From Chitinophagaceae bacterium (lineage in GTDB: Bacteria > Bacteroidota > Bacteroidia > Chitinophagales > UBA10324), in contig JAHEZG010000259.1 of NCBI GenBank assembly GCA_023251195.1, positions 1 to 5,563 on the forward strand: DNA of 5,563 nucleotides, given 5' to 3'. The translations under genes were made by a program, and so were the position numbers. This document shows positions 1 to 4,218 of the stretch, piece by piece. Each line of letters starts with the position of its first letter. Position 1 is the first letter of the stretch. The notes beneath the pieces are model-generated. The model ran no database searches. It saw only the letters and a list, made by a program, of their open reading frames with translations, and was not told the DNA's origin.

Positions 1-237
1 CATTCCTCTTGTAAATAACCAAGCGATGAATTTTGAGTGTCCACCTTCAATCATTTTTTGTTTGTTCAATTCCTGAAATTCTTTAACATCATTTCCTTTG
101 TAAGTGAATTCACCTTTTTCATAGCAGTAAGAACAATACATTTTGCTGATACTTCCATCAGCATTTGTTCCTCCGCCATTTGGGTCGCGTTTTAATGGCA
201 TACCACAAGATTGGCAATTTTTAAATTCGTTTGTCAT
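1..237 (-). CDS. Putative zinc-ribbon protein (zf-ribbon_2-like), 3' end outside window
   Basis: The reading frame starts at ATG (235-237) and stays open for 79 codons to the left edge, so the C-terminus is missing. The N-terminus reads MTNEFKNCQSCGMPL and has two CxxC pairs, C8/C11 and C35/C38, separated by a Gly/Asn-rich stretch (GGGTNADGS) and followed by YCYEKGEFTY. This layout (CQSCGMPL, GT-ADGS, YCSYCY-GEF) matches the 'putative zinc ribbon domain' family of small soluble bacterial proteins. Four cysteines would hold one zinc ion. The biochemical role of the family is not known. No signal peptide or membrane segment is visible, so it is probably cytoplasmic. Downstream of the ribbon, a basic/amphipathic stretch (NKQKMIEGGHSKFIAWLFTRGM) follows. 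The upstream gap contains both intergenic repeat families. No clear Shine-Dalgarno precedes the ATG, which is normal for Bacteroidota. Recognition rests on motif memory only. Confidence 0.85.
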   Translation of the reverse strand, partial: MTNEFKNCQSCGMPLKRDPNGGGTNADGSISKMYCSYCYEKGEFTYKGNDVKEFQELNKQKMIEGGHSKFIAWLFTRGM

Positions 238-269
238 ACTAATTGGTTTTTTGTTTTTCTTTTTACTAG

Positions 270-336
270 CGCCATGTCTCTCCATGCATTGCTTTGCGTA
301 GTGCCAGGACACGCCTGTTGCCCGAGAGACATGGCG
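270..336. repeat. Family A intergenic hairpin element, copy 1
   Basis: A perfect 13-bp inverted repeat, CGCCATGTCTCTC (270-282) with GAGAGACATGGCG (324-336), encloses 41 nt. The interior begins near GCATTGCT (286-293), and the right side carries CGAGAGACA. Both match the copy at 1316-1381, whose left flank also has GCCATGTC before GCATTGCT. No T-run follows on either strand, so it is not a canonical intrinsic terminator. It lies about 33 nt upstream of the zinc-ribbon start codon, so it may be in that gene's leader. The inverted repeat is directly visible; membership of a repeat family is inferred from the three copies in this window. Confidence 0.8.
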
Positions 337-347
337 TGTGAGGAATG

Positions 348-419
348 GTTCTCGATAACAACTCCGAAGCAATTATGAAGACAATCAGTACTAAAAATAC
401 TCATAAATAAATCGAGAAC
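348..419. repeat. Family B structured element, copy 1 (72 nt)
   Basis: A perfect 9-bp stem, GTTCTCGAT (348-356) with ATCGAGAAC (411-419), closes a 54-nt interior. The interior contains CGAAGCA (365-371), five bases, then GAAGACAAT (377-385), followed by an A/T-rich part with a small AGTA/TACT pairing (387-390 with 398-401). The same core, in the same order and at nearly the same distances from the stem, occurs at 2594-2660, where the stem sequence is entirely different yet still pairs perfectly. It starts 11 nt after family A copy 1. It sits between the 3' end of the gene at 435-1268 and the zinc-ribbon gene. The strand of function is unknown; all neighbouring transcription is on the minus strand. 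Confidence 0.75.
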
Positions 420-434
420 AACAGATAGCGGTGA

Positions 435-1268
435 TCAGAGCTTTATTATTTTTTTTGTTAAATGTTCGCCGTCAATTACAAAGCTGAAAAAATAAATTCC
501 CTGAGGTATTGCGCTCAGTTCAATGGATTGTGCACCTGAAGGATTTAAAGCACTTTGCATGAAAACCGTTTGACCTAAAACATTCTGAACAGAAAGTGAA
601 ACAGCCTGTTTTTCCTGAGCGGTAACTGTAACCATGCTTTCAAACGGGTTTGGATAAATATTTATTTCATTTTCATTCAATAAATTATTTACACCTTCGG
701 GAATGGTGAATGAAACCGCATCAACACCTACAGAGCCGGATGTACCCGTTAACCCAGGTGCAACCTGAAAACCTATTGTATCAGTGGTGGCAATTGCCGT
801 AAAGGTAGCCGAGTAAGAATACCATGGTCCCCCTGGAAATAATTCAGGAGTGGAGTATATAACGGTGCTGTTATGGTAAAAATTTAAGATAACCGAACCT
901 GTATCAGCCCACAACCCCTGATCGTGTGTAGCAAAAAATGTCACTTGAAAAACTGTTCCCGGAACCAAGTTGCTTATTGCCTGCTTGCAACCCTCCCTTA
1001 TTCCTGTGTTTGACCAAACCAGGTTCATGTGCGAAGTATCTTGGTAAGACACAACGGGGCCGTTGCAGCTTCCTGCCTGATCGGGGCCTAAACCTACTGG
1101 TTGCGAAAAATTAATCCAGCCATCAGGAGCTACATTAAACGGGCATCCGCTTGGCCACGATTCGAAACCGGAATTCGTAACTGGTTGCGCCCAAATTGAA
1201 ACACTAATCAGTAATGAAGCAGTAAAGACAAGCAGGTTTTTCTTAATTGAAGTTGTACTTCTTTTCAT
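435..1268 (-). CDS. Secreted jelly-roll/binding-type protein with T9SS sorting domain
   Basis: 277 residues from ATG at 1266-1268 to TGA at 435-437. Residues 1-28 form a signal peptide: basic MKRSTTSIKK, a hydrophobic core, then SIWAQ, with likely cleavage after Ala27. Residues about 30-188 begin with NSGFESWPSG and a downstream GW, and end with a GVDAVSFTI strand. This resembles the β-sandwich galactose-binding/CBM4_9-type region found in many Bacteroidota surface proteins, though no specific ligand can be read from it. Six cysteines are absent as a regular array; only C42, C68 and C94 are seen. Residues about 200-277 are a T9SS type A sorting domain: INIYPNPFE, VSVQNVLGQ-like strands, IPQGIYFFSF and the basic end KKIIKL. 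In known systems this tail is removed after outer-membrane passage. No catalytic domain is present, so it may be an adhesin or binding protein. Gaps of more than 120 bp on both sides suggest its own transcription unit. Confidence 0.88.
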   Translation of the reverse strand: MKRSTTSIKKNLLVFTASLLISVSIWAQPVTNSGFESWPSGCPFNVAPDGWINFSQPVGLGPDQAGSCNGPVVSYQDTSHMNLVWSNTGIREGCKQAISNLVPGTVFQVTFFATHDQGLWADTGSVILNFYHNSTVIYSTPELFPGGPWYSYSATFTAIATTDTIGFQVAPGLTGTSGSVGVDAVSFTIPEGVNNLLNENEINIYPNPFESMVTVTAQEKQAVSLSVQNVLGQTVFMQSALNPSGAQSIELSAIPQGIYFFSFVIDGEHLTKKIIKL

Positions 1269-1315
1269 GGTGTTAAAAATTTAAAACGAATCTAAGAAAA
1301 ATAAATCAATCTTCT

Positions 1316-1381
1316 TTTACTCCTGCCATGTCCTCGCATTGCTTATTCCCCGGCTGCGGAGAGACACTGCGAGGGAGTAAA
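1316..1381. repeat. Family A intergenic hairpin element, copy 2
   Basis: An outer stem TTTACTCC (1316-1323) pairs with GGAGTAAA (1374-1381), and an inner stem CTCGCA (1333-1338) pairs with TGCGAG (1368-1373), leaving a one-sided bulge of nine bases on the left. The interior reads TTGCTTATTCC, then GGCTGCGGAGAGACAC. This interior is nearly identical to the copy at 2471-2516 although the arms differ. It fills most of the short gap between the YitT stop (1394-1396) and the start of the T9SS protein at 1268. It could act on the mRNA as an attenuator or processing signal, but there is no poly-T tract, so a standard terminator is not supported. Confidence 0.75.
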
Positions 1382-1393
1382 GCGCAACGGGGT

Positions 1394-2370
1394 TTAGTGT
1401 AATGGTCTTTTTTTTATCATTCCTCCTTTCGTATCCTTTATACTGCTCATCACTACAAATGCATTTGGATCTATTTTTTCAATTTCAGTTTTTAACTTGC
1501 TTATTTCAAGTCGGGTAATAACGGTATAAATAATATCAATATCATTTGTTTGTCCATGCCTGCCATATCCGTTTTTACCTTTATAAACTGTAACACCCCG
1601 TCCAAGATTTTCTATTATCATAACTCTTATTTCATCGCTTTGAAATGAAATAATGGTGACACCTGTGTATTCTTCAATCCCTTCAATTATAAAATCCAGG
1701 GTTTTAGATGCTGCCAGGTAAGTTACCATGGAGTAAAGTGCTATTTCAACTGAAAGAAAATAGGCAGCTGCTGAAAAAATAATGATATTGATGATAATAA
1801 TAATGTCGCCGATGGTGGTTCCCATTTTGCGGCTTAAATATATGGCCAGCACTTCCGTTCCATCCAATACTGCACCACCTCTTACTGAAAGCCCAATACC
1901 CGCGCCAGAAAAAATCCACCGAATACTGCAACCAGTAAATTATCTTTTGTTACATCAGGAAAATCTACTGTTGCAAGCACCAGAGCAAGCCCTGATATGG
2001 CAAGTATCATTTTTATGGCAAAGACTTTATTTATAACATGATACCCGAGAATAATAAATGGAACATTGATGCATACAATTAAAATAGACAACGGAACAGG
2101 GGTCAGCGCTGAAACTAAAAGCGATATGCCTGTAGCTCCTCCATCAATAAAATGATTGGTCAACAGAAACCCTTTAAAGCCAAATGCTGCCGAGAAAATT
2201 CCTACGGTTATTAAAATGAAATCTTTAACATATCTGAATGCTGTAATTTTAAACTCACGAAAACCTTTGGCAAGTGCAAACGATGAATAGTGTTCCTCTT
2301 TTTTCTGCCGGCCTTTTCTTTTAGGGCGAAGAATTGTTTTAATAATTAACTCTGACAATAAAGTATTCAT
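1394..2370 (-). pseudogene. YitT family membrane protein (DUF161 + DUF2179), split by a one-base frameshift
   Basis: The first frame runs from ATG 2368-2370 to an early stop at 1882-1884 (162 aa). The second frame continues in another register to TAA at 1394-1396. Read together with one added base they give about 325 aa, a normal single YitT protein with a somewhat long basic N-terminus (residues 1-48, many K/R). The break lies at 1905-1906: minus-strand CTGGCGCG gives FFLARVLGFQ-stop, whereas CTGGGCGCG would give FFLGAGIGLSVRGG leading directly into LDGTEVLAIYLSRK, the usual YitT sequence. Membrane segments are seen at about 50-70, 92-112, 118-135, 145-161, 187-205 and 208-225. A soluble DUF2179 domain (about 238-320, with SDEIRVMI, GRGVTVYKG and YTVITRLEISKL) follows. 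YitT proteins are inner-membrane proteins of unknown function. Either the gene is recently inactivated or the assembly lost a G. The intact flanking sequence on both sides favours a recent event or an error. Confidence 0.88.
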
Positions 2371-2470
2371 ACTGTGCCTGTTTTTTATTACACAATATAG
2401 CCTTTTTATTTCACGAACTCCATACAGCTATCGGTTTTTATATCATTCTGGCAAGTCGTATTATTTAACC

Positions 2471-2516
2471 TCACATTGCTCATTCCATGGGTGCGGAGAG
2501 CCATGACAGAGAATGA
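2471..2516. repeat. Family A intergenic hairpin element, copy 3
   Basis: Left arm TCATTCCATGG (2480-2490) pairs as CATGG with CCATG (2501-2505) and TCATTC with GAATGA (2511-2516), leaving a five-base bulge (ACAGA) on the right arm. The loop is GTGCGGAGAG. The preceding TCACATTGCT matches TCGCATTGCT of the 1316-1381 copy, and ATTCC plus TGCGGAGAG are shared at the same relative positions. Different bases take part in the stem in each copy, so sequence and pairing have shifted relative to each other. It lies upstream of the YitT start codon by about 110 bp. Confidence 0.7.
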
Positions 2517-2575
2517 AGATTAAGTGTGTGTAACAGTGACCACGGCATGGTTGCAAAATTTTATTTCTGCAAGTG

Positions 2576-2592
2576 CTGATTTTTCAAATCAG
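2576..2592. repeat. Short perfect hairpin, 7-bp stem and 3-nt loop
   Basis: CTGATTT (2576-2582) pairs with AAATCAG (2586-2592) around the loop TTC. It immediately abuts the closing stem of family B copy 2 (2594). The stem is A/T-rich and no T-run follows it on either strand beyond the stem itself, so a terminator call is not justified. It has no counterpart beside the other family B copy. Confidence 0.65.
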
Positions 2593-2593
2593 T

Positions 2594-2660
2594 ATTCGGT
2601 TATACTGCGAAGCACATCACGAAGACAATAAAAAAAGGATATCTTATGAGTAAACCGAAT
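2594..2660. repeat. Family B structured element, copy 2 (67 nt)
   Basis: A perfect 8-bp stem, ATTCGGTT (2594-2601) with AACCGAAT (2653-2660), closes a 51-nt interior with GCGAAGCA (2607-2614), six bases, and GAAGACAAT (2621-2629). The 3' half, ATATCTTATGAGTA, resembles ATACTCATAAATA in copy 1. The stem shares no sequence with copy 1, so pairing rather than sequence appears to be kept. The core holds GCGAAGC, a heptamer known from DNA biophysics to form an unusually stable mini-hairpin. It lies between the PH-like gene and YitT. Confidence 0.75.
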
Positions 2661-2672
2661 CGCTATTATGCA

Positions 2673-2691
2673 GCACGGTGACATACCGTGC
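2673..2691. repeat. Perfect hairpin GCACGGT/ACCGTGC downstream of the PH-like gene
   Basis: GCACGGT (2673-2679) and ACCGTGC (2685-2691) surround the loop GACAT. It lies 33 nt beyond the stop codon of the PH-like gene in the transcription direction, where a terminator would be expected. The minus strand after it reads TGCATAATAGCG, with no U-tract, so Rho-independent termination in the textbook form is not supported. It may still protect an mRNA 3' end or be part of a repeat. The flank TTCGGCACGGT on the minus strand resembles GTCGGCACAGT at 4087-4097 on the plus strand. Confidence 0.65.
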
Positions 2692-2724
2692 CGAACAGGA
2701 AAGACCCTGCCAAGACAAAATTTA

Positions 2725-3063
2725 TTACTGAAATAAGTTTAATGTCTGTTCAACATTTTCCACTTCTATTACCAACTGTTTATACTTTTCATCTTTCAGT
2801 TCTACTACCACTAAATTTTCTTTACCGGTAAAATCACAAAAGATTGTGCCTTCATTCACCATAAAAGAACCAGCAGTAATAATGCCGGGGATATTAACAC
2901 CGGGCATTCTTAATCCAAGAAAACTTTTTGACTGGTCTTCATTTTTGTATGCCCTTACAATGTGTTCAGCAGGAATTGTAATCTCGCTTTTTAATGACCA
3001 GAGTTTATGCGAACCCTGAATCTCGAATTTATAATGACCGTCAGTTTTTGATACTTGTACCAT
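2725..3063 (-). CDS. Small bacterial PH-domain-like protein
   Basis: 112 residues from ATG 3061-3063 to TAA 2725-2727. There is no signal peptide and no membrane segment. The protein reads as a run of β-strands closed by a C-terminal helix. Key stretches are ITIPAEHIVRAY (28-39), the turn-rich GLRMPGVNIPGIITAGSF (50-67), GTIFCDFTGKENLVVVEL (72-89), then YKQLVIEVENVEQTLNLF (94-111). The pattern 'GLR-PG-IPG---GTF', then 'VVVEL-----Y--LVIEV-' is one I associate with small bacterial proteins of PH-like fold that occur alone, function unknown. It starts 25 bp after the stop of the FISUMP gene on the same strand, so they may share a transcript, although a cytoplasmic PH-like protein and an exported protein have no obvious joint role. 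No Shine-Dalgarno is apparent before the ATG. The fold assignment is inference; the coding call is strong. Confidence 0.8.
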   Translation of the reverse strand: MVQVSKTDGHYKFEIQGSHKLWSLKSEITIPAEHIVRAYKNEDQSKSFLGLRMPGVNIPGIITAGSFMVNEGTIFCDFTGKENLVVVELKDEKYKQLVIEVENVEQTLNLFQ

Positions 3064-3088
3064 GGTTTAATTTTTTTATAAAAGTAAA

Positions 3089-4030
3089 TCAGTTCTTCAA
3101 TATTTTCCGAACAACTGCAAATCCGTTTCCATTAATCTTTACCAGATAAATTCCATCAGGCAAAAATGAAATTGCCACCTGATTCGATTGATCAGTCAGT
3201 TGTTTTTGAAGCACCAACGCACCCATCGAATTATAAACTGTTACTGTATAAACTCCGGTTTCTTTAAACAAAATATTTATTTCATCCGCTGCCGGATCGG
3301 GGAATATGCGGACAAACTCCACCGGTAAGGAGTTGCCGGTGCCTGTACTATTATTTTTAACACAGCGCACCGACAGACCGCAATTTGCCACTGCAACCGA
3401 TTCGAGCAGTGCACCACTTGCTGCCTGCAGATTGTAACAGTATGCTCTCGGAAAACTATTGCTGCCCCACGGTGTTGCACTCCAGAAATTAGCAATTGTA
3501 TTTAACCCAAGAAAAACGATTGAGTTGCCACGAAAGCCACCCGGCAAACCAGTGAACCCACTTGCATTACTCACAGCACTTTCGGTATTGAGCCAGTGAG
3601 CAGTTCCTGTATCCTTCATCTGGTATCCCGCCAGTGAATCGCCACCGAGCAGATTGCTTACATACAGCCATTCAGCTTGCGAAGGAACATGCCATCCTAT
3701 TGGGCACACCTCCTCATTACTCACGAGAGAATACCATGAATACAACCTGCCGTAGGTGTTTAAGTTGGTGGTATCCTGATTGTAAAACCATTGATACTTT
3801 ACAGTAGAATCATTATAAGTATCCAGCAATGTTGTTGGAATTGCTATGCCGTTATTGTAATGCGTTGTTTTTAAATTTTCCTGCATCCAGGTTTGCGTGC
3901 CCAGCGTTATTGTGTTGTAAATATTTCCGTCAATATCTGTAACCGTCTGCGCACGAACAACCACAAAGGGCAGTAACAGAAAAATGGGGAGCAGTTTTTT
4001 TAATGGTGTCATGAGAGCCGTGTTAAACAT
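3089..4030 (-). CDS. Secreted FISUMP-domain protein with T9SS sorting domain
   Basis: 313 residues from the ATG at 4028-4030, but Met7 (4010-4012) is an equally good start, giving the compact signal peptide MTPLKKLLPIFLLLPFVVVRAQ with cleavage near RA/Q. Residues about 30-226 are a FISUMP domain (Fibrobacter succinogenes major paralogous domain). Its landmarks are DIDGNIYNTITLGTQTWM, ENLKTTHYNNG, GRLYSWYS, CPIGWHVPSQAEW, GFTGLPGGFRG, NFWSATPWG and GLSVRCVKN. The fold of this domain resembles formylglycine-enzyme/C-type lectin-like surface proteins, but its function is not established. Residues about 238-313 are a T9SS type A tail: FVRIFPDPAADEINILF, VYNSMGALVLQKQL, LPDGIYLVKI and the basic end RKILKN. 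Its first motif has PDP where PNP is usual. The protein is probably displayed on, or released from, the outer membrane. It is followed after 25 bp by the PH-like gene. The upstream gap is full of palindromes. Confidence 0.92.
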   Translation of the reverse strand: MFNTALMTPLKKLLPIFLLLPFVVVRAQTVTDIDGNIYNTITLGTQTWMQENLKTTHYNNGIAIPTTLLDTYNDSTVKYQWFYNQDTTNLNTYGRLYSWYSLVSNEEVCPIGWHVPSQAEWLYVSNLLGGDSLAGYQMKDTGTAHWLNTESAVSNASGFTGLPGGFRGNSIVFLGLNTIANFWSATPWGSNSFPRAYCYNLQAASGALLESVAVANCGLSVRCVKNNSTGTGNSLPVEFVRIFPDPAADEINILFKETGVYTVTVYNSMGALVLQKQLTDQSNQVAISFLPDGIYLVKINGNGFAVVRKILKN

Positions 4031-4090
4031 TGCATGGAATAATGCAGTGTGAAAAGCCGAAAGTAATTTTTAATGCTAACATCTTTGTCG

Positions 4091-4155
4091 GCACAGTGTC
4101 ACACTTTACCTGGTTTCGGGTTTCGGTTGTGCTCGGCATGTTGCCACTACTGTGC
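4091..4155. repeat. Long-range inverted repeat with nested GGCA/TGCC hairpin
   Basis: GCACAGT (4091-4097) pairs with ACTGTGC (4149-4155) around 51 nt. Inside it, GGCATGTTGCC (4135-4145) is a 4-bp hairpin. Competing pairings exist: AGTGTGA (4046-4052) with TCACACT (4099-4105), and GCCGA (4056-4060) with TCGGC (4088-4092). The region is between the S41 protease 3' end and the FISUMP gene start, so it may form the 3' end of one transcript or the leader of the next. Because several stems exclude one another, alternative folding is possible, but nothing here matches a riboswitch class I know. Confidence 0.55.
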
Positions 4156-4164
4156 GAAACCATT

Positions 4165-4186
4165 TGTCAGGCTGAGCCTGTCGAAG
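4165..4186. repeat. Short palindromic repeat, CAGGCT-G-AGCCTG
   Basis: Arms CAGGCT (4168-4173) and AGCCTG (4175-4180) flank one G, followed by TCGAAG. On the minus strand it reads CTTCGACAGGCTCAGCCTGA. I recall very similar short palindromes recurring in intergenic regions of environmental Bacteroidota and other bacteria. That is from memory and is not checked here. It lies about 33 nt beyond the S41 stop codon in the transcription direction and could serve as a 3'-end hairpin, but it lacks a T-tract. Confidence 0.6.
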
Positions 4187-4218
4187 ACTAATCGTTCAGC
4201 ATTCTTAATTCTTCTTGG

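Larger units (their letters stand above)
2371..2724. other. 354-bp gene-free region dense in inverted repeats
   Basis: No credible gene is present. From right to left in the transcription direction it contains a 7-bp hairpin (2673-2691), family B copy 2 (2594-2660), a tight 7-bp hairpin (2576-2592), a weak TTGCA/TGCAA pairing (2551-2555 with 2568-2572) and family A copy 2471-2516. The segment 2371-2460 is A/T-rich and would hold the promoter of the YitT gene, but no box matching the Bacteroidota TTG/TAnnTTTG consensus at proper spacing was found. The segment CGGCATGGTTGC at 2543-2554 resembles CGGCATGTTGCC at 4134-4145 in the other repeat-rich gap. Confidence 0.7.

Noticed and set aside
348..419. 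Retron msr-msd as explanation for the closed-stem element.
   Set aside because: No reverse transcriptase gene is present in the window and the element is shorter than typical msr-msd loci.
238..434. CRISPR array or tRNA in the repeat-rich gaps.
   Set aside because: Repeats are inverted and irregularly placed, not regularly spaced direct repeats, and no cloverleaf or TψC-like sequence was found.
1287..1294. TAGATTCG on the minus strand upstream of the T9SS gene, similar to the Bacteroidota -7 box TAnnTTTG; a like TACTTTCG lies at 4058-4065 before the FISUMP gene.
   Set aside because: Each differs from the consensus at one base and neither has a TTG -33 element at the expected distance, so a promoter call is not supported.
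1746..2036. Overlapping frames within the YitT region on both strands.
   Set aside because: They are shadow frames of the YitT coding sequence; the plus-strand one has low-complexity Ile/Met/Leu content from antisense reading.
2646..2681. Plus-strand mini-ORF MSKPNRYYAAR preceded by AAGGA eight bases before the ATG, inside family B copy 2 and hairpin 2673-2691.
   Set aside because: It is only 11 codons, family B copy 1 has no matching ATG, and its bases are already explained by the stem and core of the repeat. Chance is the simpler explanation.
2673..2691. Intrinsic terminator after the PH-like gene.
   Set aside because: The stem is good but no U-tract follows in the transcription direction.
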